Source: Nocardia suismassiliense (GTDB taxonomy: Bacteria; Actinomycetota; Actinomycetes; Mycobacteriales; Mycobacteriaceae). From it: a stretch of 64,000 nucleotides of DNA. The position numbers were made by a program, and so were the translations under genes. The DNA lies in the NCBI RefSeq assembly GCF_900269665.1, contig NZ_LT985361.1, forward strand, positions 8,915,087-8,979,086, in the 5' to 3' direction. Positions 8,681-16,844 of this stretch are shown here, piece by piece (within the stretch, counting starts at the first letter, position 1; every line of letters starts with the position of its first letter). The notes below the pieces were generated by a model. It was not told the DNA's origin and ran no database searches. It saw only the letters and a program-made list of their open reading frames with translations.

Positions 8681-8704
8681 TGGTTGTCAACCAAATAGTT
8701 GGTT
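8681..8704. promoter_or_regulatory. Overlapping palindromes between MFS and TetR genes
   Basis: Two dyads share a half-site. TGGTTG-T-CAACCA spans 8681-8693, and AACCAA-ATAG-TTGGTT spans 8689-8704, both with perfect 6-bp arms. A TAAAGT hexamer at 8716-8721 ends 7 nt before the TetR ATG (8729), consistent with a leaderless promoter. This is a strong operator candidate for the TetR protein controlling both genes. Confidence 0.65.
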
Positions 8705-8728
8705 TAATGAGATGGTAAAGTCGGGACC

Positions 8729-9562
8729 ATGACGGCCACGATGAAGCGCAGTGACGCGACGAAACAGGCGCTGCTGCGTGCCGCGCGTGACGAATTCGCC
8801 GAATACGGCCTGGCGGGCGCGCGTGTCGATCGCATCGCCGAGGCGGCGGGGGTGAACAAGGAACGCATCTACGGCCTGTTCGGCAGCAAGGACAAGCTCT
8901 TCGACGTGATCCTGATCGACACCATGCGCGAGTTCATGGACGTGGTCCAGCCGTTGACCGAGACCGACCCCGGCCGCTACGTCGGCAAGCTGTTCGACTA
9001 CCACAACAACAACCCGCAACTGCTGCGGCTGCTGCTGTGGGAGGGCCTGCACCGCGGCGTCGACGCACACGACATCGACGGCTGGCGCGCCCAGCACTAC
9101 GAGCAGAAATTCGACAGGGCCAGCGAACAATTCGGCGTCGAAGCCCAGTACGCGGGCCGATTGCTACTCGCCCTCTGCGGCATGTCCAACTGGAGCCTGG
9201 CCGTGCCGCAGACCACCCGCCTGCTGCTCGGCGACAACGCCGAGGACAAGGACGCGACCCGAGAGTTCATGCAGGAGTTCGCCAGGGCGGCGATGCGCAA
9301 CTTCCCACCCGCCCCGGAGCAAGACGCAGCAGCGGAACCCACGCCGGTCAATGACTTGACCACCCCGGCGGACCAACCGACACGCGTCGACCGAGCAGCG
9401 CAGCGACTCCGCGACGCCCAAGCAGCAGCCGACGCGGCCCGCGACGAGCTGGCCGCCGCCCTACGCGCCGCGCACGCCGAAGGCACCAGCGCCAACCAAC
9501 TGGCCCGCCAGGTCTCGGGCACCCTGTCCCGGCCAGTGGTGCTGAAACTGTTGGCGGAGTAG
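8729..9562 (+). CDS. TetR-family regulator with extra C-terminal helix-turn-helix
   Basis: A 277-residue TetR repressor, longer than the usual 190-220. Residues about 8-55 are the DNA-binding domain (ARDEFAEYGLAGARVDRIAE, then NKERIYGLFGSKDKLFDVI). The middle is the ligand domain. After a Pro/Thr linker at about 205-220, an extra 55-residue tail begins with a heptad-like alanine-rich helix (AAQRLRDAQAAADAARDELA). It ends in TSANQLARQVSGTLSRPVVL, which looks like a second small helix-turn-helix. It is divergent from the MFS transporter, and the gap holds an operator. The effect on the pump is inferred. The tail may allow multimer or dual-site binding, which is not shown. Confidence 0.85.
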   Translation: MTATMKRSDATKQALLRAARDEFAEYGLAGARVDRIAEAAGVNKERIYGLFGSKDKLFDVILIDTMREFMDVVQPLTETDPGRYVGKLFDYHNNNPQLLRLLLWEGLHRGVDAHDIDGWRAQHYEQKFDRASEQFGVEAQYAGRLLLALCGMSNWSLAVPQTTRLLLGDNAEDKDATREFMQEFARAAMRNFPPAPEQDAAAEPTPVNDLTTPADQPTRVDRAAQRLRDAQAAADAARDELAAALRAAHAEGTSANQLARQVSGTLSRPVVLKLLAE

Positions 9563-9697
9563 GCAGAACAACGGCAGATCGCCGCTGAGAAGACAGAGAG
9601 CGCTGCCACAACACGCCTCGCCCGAGGGCGGGCGCACGCCCAGAACGCGTACCCGACGAACAAAGCCGGGACGACGGACGCGCCGCCATACCCATGA

Positions 9698-9715
9698 TCG
9701 CCCGACGACGGGCGA
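9698..9715. terminator. Small hairpin between convergent TetR and fadE5 genes
   Basis: TCGCCCG at 9698-9704 pairs perfectly with CGGGCGA at 9709-9715 around a 4-nt loop, in the 224-nt gap between two converging genes. There is no T-run, so its role as a terminator is only suggested. Confidence 0.4.
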
Positions 9716-9786
9716 AGTCCGAACGACACAGCCGCCGAACACACCGGCGCCGGACGACGAGTAGGTCGCCCGGCGCCACCTGCGGG

Positions 9787-11613
9787 CTAGAAAGCCGCTT
9801 CGTCCAACTGCATGATGTCGTTGTCGATCGCGGCGATGACCGCCTTGTTCGCGGTCAACTCCGGCAGCACATTCTTCGCGAAGAAGCTTGCCGCAGCGAC
9901 CTTTCCGGTATAGAACGCCCGATCCTTCTCCGACGCCTCGGAAGCCAGTGCGGCGGCCGCGATCTCGGCCTGCACCAGCAACCGCCAGCCGATGAGCAGG
10001 TCACCGACCGAGAGCAGGAAGCGCACCGAGCCGAGACCGACCTTGTACAGCTCGGCCGGATCCTGCTGACCCGCCATCAGGAAGCCGGTCAGTGTGGCCG
10101 CCATCGCCTGCACATCGGCCAATGCCGTACGCAGCAGCTCGCGTTCGGTCTCGAACCGCCCGCTCTTGGTGTCGAGGAACGCGGCGATCTGTCCGGTGAC
10201 GTGCCCGATCGCTACGCCCTTGTCCCGAATGATCTTGCGGAAGAAGAAGTCCTGCGCCTGAATCGCGGTGGTGCCCTCGTAGAGCGAGTCGATCTTCGCG
10301 TCGCGGATGTACTGCTCGATCGGGTAGTCCTGCAAGTACCCCGAACCACCGAGGGTCTGCAGGGATTCGGTCAGGTACTGGTAGGCCCGCTCCGAGCCGA
10401 CACCCTTGACGATCGGCAGCAGCAAATCGTCGACCCGATGCGCCAATTCGGCGTCCGCGCCCGAAACCAGCTCCGCCACATCGGGATTCTGATGCGCCGC
10501 CGTGTACAGATACACCGCGCGCAAGCCCTCGGCGTACGCCTTCTGCAGCGCCAGCGAGCGCCGCACGTCCGGGTGCCGGGTGATCGGCACGCGGGGCGCG
10601 GCCTTGTCGCTCATCTGGGTCAAGTCCGCACCCTGGATGCGCTGCTTGGCGTAGTCCAGCGCGTTCAGGTACCCGGTGGACAGCGTGCCGGTGGACTTGA
10701 TGCCGACCACCATGCGCGCGTTCTCGATCACCTGGAACATCTGCGCGATGCCGTTGTGCACGTCACCGACCAGCCAGCCGACCGCGGGCACCTCGCCGCC
10801 GAAGGTCAGCTCACAGGTGGGCGAGGACTTCAGGCCCATCTTGTGCTCGACATTGGTCGCGTACACGCCGTTGCGGGCGCCGAGCTCGAGCGTCTCGGGA
10901 TCGAACAGGAACTTCGGCACGTAGAACAGCGACAGGCCCTTGGTGCCCGGTCCCGCGCCTTCCGGGCGGGCGAGGACCAGGTGGAACATGTTTTCCGCGG
11001 TGTCGCCGACATCGCCGCCGGAGATGAACCGCTTGGTGCCCTCGATGTGCCAGGTACCGTCGGGCTGCTCGATCGCCTTGGTGCGGCCCGCGCCGACATC
11101 GGAGCCGGCGTCCGGCTCGGTCAGCACCATGGTGCCCTGCCAGCCGCGTTCGTAACCCTCGGTGGCCCAGCGCTGCTGCTGCTCGTTGCCGACGTTGTAG
11201 AGCACCGAACCCATCACCGGGCCCATGTTGAAGAAGCACGCCGCCGGGTTGGCACAGACGATCATCTCCTGGACGGCCCAGACCACCGCGGCGGGCGCGG
11301 GCGTGCCGCCCATGCCCTCGGGCAGGCCGAGCCTGCTCCAGTCGGCGTCGTGCGCGGCCGTGATGGACTTGCGCAGCGCGTCGGGCACCGAGATCGAGTA
11401 GGTGGCCGGGTCGAAGGCGATCGGATCGCGATCGGCCGCCGCGAAGGACTCCGCGATCGGCCCCTCGGCCAGCCGCTTCACCTCGGCCAGGATCTCGCGC
11501 ACGGTGTCGGAGTCGAGATCGCCGTAGGCGCCAGTGTCGAGCAGCTTGTCCAGCCCGAATACCTCGAACAGATTGAACTCGATGTCTCGCACGTTCGCCT
11601 TGTAGTGGCCCAC
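9787..11613 (-). CDS. fadE5: Acyl-CoA dehydrogenase, FadE5-type
   Basis: A flavoenzyme for the first step of fatty-acid beta-oxidation, making trans-2-enoyl-CoA from acyl-CoA. It belongs to the large (about 610-residue) subfamily with an extra C-terminal helical domain. The start at 11613 is GTG (VGHYKANVRDIEFNLFEVFG), chosen because a GGGAGG ribosome site lies 6 nt upstream and because it matches the N-terminus of mycobacterial FadE5. The open frame continues 44 codons further without support. Motifs include TEPDAGSDVGAGRTKAI, TKRFISGGD and, near the active site, DSLYEGTTAIQAQDFF with the likely catalytic Glu. It is convergent with the TetR gene and divergent from urtA, which lies 328 nt away. 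Confidence 0.9.
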   Translation of the reverse strand: MGHYKANVRDIEFNLFEVFGLDKLLDTGAYGDLDSDTVREILAEVKRLAEGPIAESFAAADRDPIAFDPATYSISVPDALRKSITAAHDADWSRLGLPEGMGGTPAPAAVVWAVQEMIVCANPAACFFNMGPVMGSVLYNVGNEQQQRWATEGYERGWQGTMVLTEPDAGSDVGAGRTKAIEQPDGTWHIEGTKRFISGGDVGDTAENMFHLVLARPEGAGPGTKGLSLFYVPKFLFDPETLELGARNGVYATNVEHKMGLKSSPTCELTFGGEVPAVGWLVGDVHNGIAQMFQVIENARMVVGIKSTGTLSTGYLNALDYAKQRIQGADLTQMSDKAAPRVPITRHPDVRRSLALQKAYAEGLRAVYLYTAAHQNPDVAELVSGADAELAHRVDDLLLPIVKGVGSERAYQYLTESLQTLGGSGYLQDYPIEQYIRDAKIDSLYEGTTAIQAQDFFFRKIIRDKGVAIGHVTGQIAAFLDTKSGRFETERELLRTALADVQAMAATLTGFLMAGQQDPAELYKVGLGSVRFLLSVGDLLIGWRLLVQAEIAAAALASEASEKDRAFYTGKVAAASFFAKNVLPELTANKAVIAAIDNDIMQLDEAAF

Positions 11614-11941
11614 GACGGTCCTCCCAGGGTTTCGGCCGTTCTGACGATGTACAAACGCAGCCTGCCGTACCGCGGCGACGCTACGCAACCGTAAGCTCGG
11701 CGCCCCCTCACCGAGGTTCACCAGCCGGTAACCGCAAACGTTCACACGGACGAAACAGACGAAATGGACTCGTCACCGAGAGATATTCCGGCGCAACAAC
11801 TTCTGTCTAACGTTCGCTGCACGAATACACCCGCTGTATACACCCCCGGCGACAGCCCTGACCGGTGCGAAAGCGGAGGTATTCGCCGCGGTGCACGCCG
11901 TGCCGCCGAATTACCTGATGCAGTGAGAAGGGTCCCGCCCC
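11614..11941 (+). promoter_or_regulatory. fadE5-urtA divergent control region with GlnR-like site
   Basis: A 328-nt gap with no gene. At 11741-11756 the sequence TTCAC-N6-GAAAC fits the actinobacterial GlnR pattern gTnAC-N6-GnAAC at nine of ten informative positions, and a GTAAC lies 13 nt upstream at 11728. The direct repeat ATACACCC occurs twice, 13 nt apart, near 11825-11845. GAGAAGGG about 10 nt before the urtA ATG is its ribosome site. Nitrogen control of urt by GlnR is plausible but not shown. Confidence 0.4.
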
Positions 11942-13222
11942 ATGTCAGATACCCGTGCCATCCCTCGATCCCGCTCCCGGCGCATGGTCGAAACGGTGGC
12001 CCTTCCCGCCGCGGTCGCGCTCGCCGGATTGTTGCTGACCGCCTGCGGCGCCAAAGACGACGCAGGCACCACCGGTTCGAACGCCGCCTCCTGCGTCGAT
12101 ACGTCGAAGGATTCGATCAAGGTCGGCTCGCTGCACTCGCTGTCGGGCACCATGGCGATCTCCGAGGTCACCGTCGCCAACTCGACCAAGCTGGCAGTCG
12201 ACCAGATCAACGCCGCGGGCGGGGTGCTCGGCAAGAAGATCGAGCTGGTGCTCGAGGACGGCGCGTCGGACCCGAAGACCTTCGCCGAGAAGGCGGAGAA
12301 GCTCATCAGCGCCGACTGCGTGGCGGCGGTGTTCGGCGGCTGGACCTCGTCGAGCCGCAAGGCGATGAAACCGAAGTTCGAGAGCCTGAACTCGCTGCTC
12401 TACTACCCGGTGCAGTACGAGGGCCTGGAGGACAGCAAGAACATCTTCTACACCGGCGCGACCACGAATCAGCAGATCATCCCGGCGCTGGATTACTTGA
12501 AGCAGAAGGGCATTACCTCTCTTTACCTGGTCGGCTCCGACTATGTCTTCCCGCAGACCGCGAACCGCGAGATCAAGGCGTACGCGAAGGCCAACGGCAT
12601 CGAGATCAAGGGCGAGGACTACACGCCGCTGGGCTCGACCGACTTCTCCACCATCGTGAACAAGGTGCGTAATGCCAAGGCGGGCGCGGTGTTCAACACA
12701 TTGAACGGCGACTCCAATGTGGCGTTCTTCCGCGAATACACCAACGCGGGCCTGAAAGCCGCTGAGATGCCGGTGGTTTCGGTGTCCATCGCCGAGGAAG
12801 AGGTCGCGGGCATCGGCGCGCAGAACATCGCGGGCCAGCTGACCGCGTGGAATTACTACCAGACCGTCGACAGCCCGGTGAACAAGAAGTTCGTCGCGGA
12901 TTACAAGGCCGCGTTCGGCGCGGACAAGCCTACCTCGGACCCGATGGAGGCCGCCTACGCCTCGGTCTTCCTGTGGAAGAACACCGTGGAGAAGGCGAAG
13001 TCGTTCCAGGTAGCCGATATTCAGGCCGCGGCCGACGGCGTGAGCTTCGAGGCGCCCGAAGGCCTGGTCACTCTAGACGGCTCGAACCATCACATCACCA
13101 AGACCGCCCGGATCGGCGAGATCCGGCCGGACGGGCTCATCTACACGGTGTGGGACTCGGGTAAGGCGATCACGCCCGACCCGTACCTGAAGTCCTACGA
13201 ATGGGCCAAGGGCCTCAAGTAA
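11942..13222 (+). CDS. urtA: Urea ABC transporter substrate-binding lipoprotein UrtA
   Basis: The extracytoplasmic urea receptor of the UrtABCDE importer, 426 residues. A twin-Arg-like basic N-terminus is followed by a hydrophobic stretch and a lipobox LLTAC with Cys about 35, so it should be membrane-anchored after lipidation. The periplasmic-binding fold begins IKVGSLHSLSGTMAISE, the typical UrtA/AmiC opening. Blocks such as LYYPVQYEG, TGATTNQQIIPA and YLVGSDYVFPQTAN are characteristic of urea receptors rather than branched-chain amino-acid receptors. It is first in a five-gene operon. A perfect 18-bp stem-loop separates it from urtB, which would favour higher receptor than permease expression. 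Confidence 0.94.
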   Translation: MSDTRAIPRSRSRRMVETVALPAAVALAGLLLTACGAKDDAGTTGSNAASCVDTSKDSIKVGSLHSLSGTMAISEVTVANSTKLAVDQINAAGGVLGKKIELVLEDGASDPKTFAEKAEKLISADCVAAVFGGWTSSSRKAMKPKFESLNSLLYYPVQYEGLEDSKNIFYTGATTNQQIIPALDYLKQKGITSLYLVGSDYVFPQTANREIKAYAKANGIEIKGEDYTPLGSTDFSTIVNKVRNAKAGAVFNTLNGDSNVAFFREYTNAGLKAAEMPVVSVSIAEEEVAGIGAQNIAGQLTAWNYYQTVDSPVNKKFVADYKAAFGADKPTSDPMEAAYASVFLWKNTVEKAKSFQVADIQAAADGVSFEAPEGLVTLDGSNHHITKTARIGEIRPDGLIYTVWDSGKAITPDPYLKSYEWAKGLK

Positions 13223-13232
13223 TTCGCCCGAT

Positions 13233-13272
13233 CGGTGTGGGGTGGCCGCGGTCTCGCGGCCACCCCACACCG
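13233..13272 (+). terminator. Perfect 18-bp stem-loop between urtA and urtB
   Basis: Left arm 13233-13250 (CGGTGTGGGGTGGCCGCG) pairs at all 18 positions with 13255-13272 around the loop GTCT. It begins 10 nt after the urtA stop and ends 22 nt before the urtB start. There is no T-run. In binding-protein operons such hairpins usually act as partial terminators or protect the upstream mRNA. Confidence 0.75.
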
Positions 13273-13294
13273 GCCCGATATCCGAGGAGTCCGG

Positions 13295-14179
13295 ATGGAC
13301 GTCGTGATCGGTCAGCTCTTCACGGGGCTGAGTCTGGGATCAATTCTGTTGCTCGCCGCGCTGGGCCTCTCGCTGACCTTCGGTCAGATGGGCGTGATCA
13401 ATATGGCGCACGGCGAGTTCATCATGGCCGGGTGCTACACGACTTATGTTGTGCAGAAGGTCATTTCGTCGGCGGGCGTGTCACTGGTGGTGTCGCTGCT
13501 GGTCGGTTTTCTGGTCGGCGGGCTGCTGGGCGCGGCGCTGGAGATGGGCCTGATCCGCTGGATGTACGACCGGCCGCTGGATACCTTGCTGGTCACCTTC
13601 GGTGTCGGGTTGGTGCTGCAACAGCTCGCCCGTGATCTTTTCGGTGCGCCGGCCAAGAATGTCATCGCGCCGGAATGGCTCAGCGGCGGTGTCACCATTC
13701 TGGGCGCCGTGGTGCCGAAGAGCCGCATCTTCATTCTCGTGCTCGCCGTGGCCGCGGTGATCACGCTGGCGACCGTGATGAAGACGACGCCGATGGGGCG
13801 TCGCATCCGGGCGGTCGTGCAGAACCGGGGGTTGGCTGAAACCAGCGGCGTATCAAGCCGTTTCACGGACATCAGCACCTTCTTCATCGGGTCGGGCCTG
13901 GCGGGGGTGGCCGGTGTCGCGCTCACCCTCATCGGTTCGACCAGTCCGACCATCGGACAGAGCTATCTGATCGACGCGTTCCTGGTCGTGGTGATCGGCG
14001 GGCTCGGCCAGATCAAGGGCACGGTGATCGCGGCGTTCGCGCTAGGCCTGCTCAACTCCTACATCGAATACTCGACCACCGCGTCGATCGCGAAGGTCAT
14101 CGTGTTCGTCGTCATCGTCATCTTCCTGCAGGTGCGTCCACAGGGCCTGTTCACTGTCCGGACAAGGAGTTTGGCATGA
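13295..14179 (+). CDS. urtB: Urea ABC transporter permease UrtB
   Basis: One of the two permease subunits of the urea importer (branched-chain amino-acid permease family), 294 residues with about eight membrane helices. The start at 13295 (MDVVIGQLFTGLSLGSILLL) has CGAGGAG a few bases upstream. The LivH-type motifs GLSLTFGQMGVINMAHGEFIM and GRRIRAVVQNRGLAETSG, the cytoplasmic loop that contacts the ATPases, are clear. The C-terminal VVVIGGLGQIKGTVIAA block is typical. It overlaps urtC by 4 nt (ATGA), so translation is coupled. Confidence 0.94.
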   Translation: MDVVIGQLFTGLSLGSILLLAALGLSLTFGQMGVINMAHGEFIMAGCYTTYVVQKVISSAGVSLVVSLLVGFLVGGLLGAALEMGLIRWMYDRPLDTLLVTFGVGLVLQQLARDLFGAPAKNVIAPEWLSGGVTILGAVVPKSRIFILVLAVAAVITLATVMKTTPMGRRIRAVVQNRGLAETSGVSSRFTDISTFFIGSGLAGVAGVALTLIGSTSPTIGQSYLIDAFLVVVIGGLGQIKGTVIAAFALGLLNSYIEYSTTASIAKVIVFVVIVIFLQVRPQGLFTVRTRSLA

Positions 14180-15324
14180 CCACGCTGGTAGCACGGTGGC
14201 GCGCACACTCGACACTGACCGCACTGGGCGGCTTCGGCTTCGCCGCCATTCTGTTGTTCGCGGTGGCGCCCGCGGTGCTCAGTGACTTCCGGTTGAACCT
14301 GCTCGCCAAGTTCCTCTGCTTCGCCATTGTGGCGGTCGGCATCGGATTGGCTTGGGGCCGAGGCGGCATGCTGACGCTGGGGCAAGGCGTGTTCTTCGGT
14401 ATCGGCGCCTACATCATGGCGATGCATCTGCAGATGGCCGATGCCGCGCGGCTGGGCAACGAGGTGCCGGAGTTCATGGAGATCTCCGGCATTCGCGAAT
14501 TGCCTTCGTTCTGGCAGCCTTTCGCGTCCGCACCGGTGGCGCTGATCGGCATTCTGGTGCTGCCCGCGCTGGTGGCGGCGGTGCTCGGATACGGCGTGTT
14601 CAAGCGGCGGGTCAAGGGCGCCTACTTCGCCATCCTCAGCCAGGCGCTGGCCGCGGCGCTGGCGATCCTGCTCACCGGGCAGCAGGCCATCGGCGGATTC
14701 ACCGGGCTGTCGGACTTCCGGGCCTTCTTCGGATTCAAGCTGTCCGATCCGGTGAACCGGAAGATGCTGTTCTTCATCGCGGCGGGCACGCTGCTGGTGG
14801 TGGTCGCGCTGGTGCGGCAGCTGATGCGCAGCCGGTACGGCGAGTTGCTGGTGGCGGTGCGTGATCAGGAGGAGCGGGTGCGTTTCCTCGGGTACGACCC
14901 GGCCAACGTCAAGATCGTCGCGTACGTGGTGGCGGCGTTCTTCGCCGGTATCGCCGGTGCGCTGTTCACCCCGATCGTCGGCATCATCTCGCCCGCCGAT
15001 ATCGGCGTGGTGCCCTCCATCGCTTTCCTGATCGGCGTCGCGATCGGCGGCCGGACCACCCTGCTCGGCCCGGTACTCGGCGCGATCGGTGTGGCCTGGG
15101 CGCAGACCGCGTTCTCCGAAGAGTTCCCGTCCGGGTGGACGTATCTGCAAGGCGTGCTGTTCATCGTGGTGATCGGCTTCATCCCGGCCGGGCTGGCGGG
15201 CGTCTGGCCGATGCTGAAGGGCTTCCTGGACAACAGGTTTCGCCGAGCTCAGCCAGCAGTGGCCATACCGGCGGTCGTCGAACCGCAGCCCGAGATCGAG
15301 CCGGAAAAGGTGGAAACCCGATGA
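14176..15324 (+). CDS. urtC: Urea ABC transporter permease UrtC
   Basis: The second permease subunit (LivM family), 382 residues with about ten membrane segments. Family features include LAWGRGGMLTLGQGVFFGIGAYIMA and the ATPase-coupling region LLVAVRDQEERVRFLGYDPANVK. The C-terminal tail is charged and Pro/Glu-rich. Its start ATG overlaps the urtB stop, and its stop overlaps the urtD ATG (ATGA at 15321-15324), so urtBCD form a tightly coupled unit. With UrtB it should form the membrane channel for urea released by UrtA. Confidence 0.94.
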   Translation: MTTLVARWRAHSTLTALGGFGFAAILLFAVAPAVLSDFRLNLLAKFLCFAIVAVGIGLAWGRGGMLTLGQGVFFGIGAYIMAMHLQMADAARLGNEVPEFMEISGIRELPSFWQPFASAPVALIGILVLPALVAAVLGYGVFKRRVKGAYFAILSQALAAALAILLTGQQAIGGFTGLSDFRAFFGFKLSDPVNRKMLFFIAAGTLLVVVALVRQLMRSRYGELLVAVRDQEERVRFLGYDPANVKIVAYVVAAFFAGIAGALFTPIVGIISPADIGVVPSIAFLIGVAIGGRTTLLGPVLGAIGVAWAQTAFSEEFPSGWTYLQGVLFIVVIGFIPAGLAGVWPMLKGFLDNRFRRAQPAVAIPAVVEPQPEIEPEKVETR

Positions 15325-16142
15325 CCACACCCGAGCCGAAACCCGGCGGCAATGCCGGCATGTCGAGCGAGTACCTCGAAATCCGGGGCCTGTCGGTGAG
15401 TTTCGACGGCTTCAAGGCGGTCTCCGACGTCGACCTCACTGTGCTGCAAGGTGATCTGCGTTTTCTGATCGGCCCCAACGGCGCGGGCAAGACCACGCTC
15501 ATCGACGCGATCACCGGCCTGGTCCCGGCGACCGGATCGGCGCAGAAGACCGGCGTCGAACTGCTCGGCAAGAAGGTGCACCAGATCGCCAGGCTCGGCA
15601 TCGGCCGCACCTTCCAGACGGCGAGCGTGTTCGAGCAGCTCAGCGTGCTGCAGAATCTCGACATCGCCGCGGGCGCGGGCCGCTCGGCGCGCACCATGCT
15701 GCGCCGCCGCAAGTCGGTGCTGCCCGCCATCGAGGAGGTGCTGGAGATCACCGGCCTCGGCGACCTGCGCGACAAGCCCGCGGGTGTGCTCGCGCACGGT
15801 CAGAAGCAGTGGCTGGAGATCGGCATGCTGCTGGTGCAGAACGCGTCGGTGCTGCTGCTCGACGAGCCGGTCGCGGGCATGAGCGCCGAGGAGCGGGAAG
15901 AGACCGGAAACCTGTTGCGCCGCATCGGCGGTGCGCGCATCGTCGTCGTGGTCGAGCACGACATGGACTTCATGCGCGCCTTCGCCAGCTCGGTGACCGT
16001 GCTGGCCGGCGGCAAGGTACTCAGCGAGGGCACCGTCGAACAGGTGCAGGCGGATCCCAAGGTGCAGCAGGTGTATCTCGGCACGGCCGCCGCGATCGGG
16101 ACCGCGCTGGCAGACCCGGCCACGGTGAAGGAGTCCGTCTGA
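15321..16142 (+). CDS. urtD: Urea ABC transporter ATPase UrtD
   Basis: One of two ATP-hydrolysing subunits (LivG type), 273 residues. From the ATG at 15321 there is a short Pro/Gly-rich lead, then the ABC domain: Walker A GPNGAGKT, Q-loop in GRTFQTASVFEQLSVLQNL, a degenerate signature AHGQKQWLEI, Walker B VLLLDEPVAGM and H-loop VVEHDMDFMR. LAHGQKQ is the usual UrtD signature form, not a defect. It overlaps urtC and urtE at ATGA and TGATG junctions. Confidence 0.94.
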   Translation: MTTPEPKPGGNAGMSSEYLEIRGLSVSFDGFKAVSDVDLTVLQGDLRFLIGPNGAGKTTLIDAITGLVPATGSAQKTGVELLGKKVHQIARLGIGRTFQTASVFEQLSVLQNLDIAAGAGRSARTMLRRRKSVLPAIEEVLEITGLGDLRDKPAGVLAHGQKQWLEIGMLLVQNASVLLLDEPVAGMSAEEREETGNLLRRIGGARIVVVVEHDMDFMRAFASSVTVLAGGKVLSEGTVEQVQADPKVQQVYLGTAAAIGTALADPATVKESV

Positions 16143-16834
16143 TGCTCGAGCTCATCGATATCCATTCCGGTTACGGCCGGACCGAGGTGATCCACGGTGT
16201 GTCGGTGACCGTTCCGGATGACAGCGTGGTGGCCATCATGGGGCACAACGGCGCGGGCAAGACGACGCTGCTGCGCACCGCGGTCGGGCTGATCGGCGCC
16301 AAGTCGGGTCAGATCAGACTCGATGGCGAGACGATCACCAAACTGTCTCCGTCGCGGCGGGTCCGGCGCGGAGTCGCGTATGTGCCGCAGGGGCAGCAGA
16401 GTTTTCCACAGTTGACCACGGCGGAGAATCTGCAGGTGGTCGCCGACGGCCGCAAGCGCGGCAAGGCGTTGATCGACGAATCGCTGGACCTGTTTCCCGC
16501 GCTGCGGGAACTGCTGGGCCGCAAGGCCGGTCTGCTCTCCGGCGGGCAGCGTCAGCAGTTGGCGATCGCCCGTGCGCTGATCACCGAGCCGCGGCTGCTC
16601 ATCCTCGACGAACCCACCGAGGGCATCCAGCCGTCCGTGGTGGCCGAAATCGAGCGCACCATCATCGATTTGACCCAGCGCGGTGGGTTGAGCGTGCTGC
16701 TGGTCGAGCAGCACATCGGCTTCGCACTACAGGCGGCGCAACGCTATTACATCTTGGCCGCCGGTCGGGTCACCGCAACGGGTGCGGGCGGCGCGGGCGC
16801 GGAGACCGCGGTTCGCTCGGCGATGGCGATCTGA
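16142..16834 (+). CDS. urtE: Urea ABC transporter ATPase UrtE
   Basis: The second ATPase (LivF type), 230 residues, ATG at 16142 overlapping the urtD stop. Motifs are Walker A GHNGAGKT, Q-loop VPQGQQSFPQLTTAENL, signature LSGGQRQQLAIARAL, Walker B LLILDEPTEGIQPSVV and H-loop LVEQHIGFA. QSFPQLTTAENL in place of the usual LF-rich LivF sequence is typical of UrtE. The C-terminus is a Gly/Ala-rich tail. It completes urtABCDE. No urease genes are in the window, so the fate of imported urea must be encoded elsewhere. Confidence 0.94.
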   Translation: MLELIDIHSGYGRTEVIHGVSVTVPDDSVVAIMGHNGAGKTTLLRTAVGLIGAKSGQIRLDGETITKLSPSRRVRRGVAYVPQGQQSFPQLTTAENLQVVADGRKRGKALIDESLDLFPALRELLGRKAGLLSGGQRQQLAIARALITEPRLLILDEPTEGIQPSVVAEIERTIIDLTQRGGLSVLLVEQHIGFALQAAQRYYILAAGRVTATGAGGAGAETAVRSAMAI

Positions 16835-16844
16835 GCCGGTCGCT

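Noticed and set aside
9694..11694. Long plus-strand open frame opposite fadE5
   Set aside because: It is the complement of a confident acyl-CoA dehydrogenase, is arginine/histidine/glutamine-rich, and has no family resemblance.
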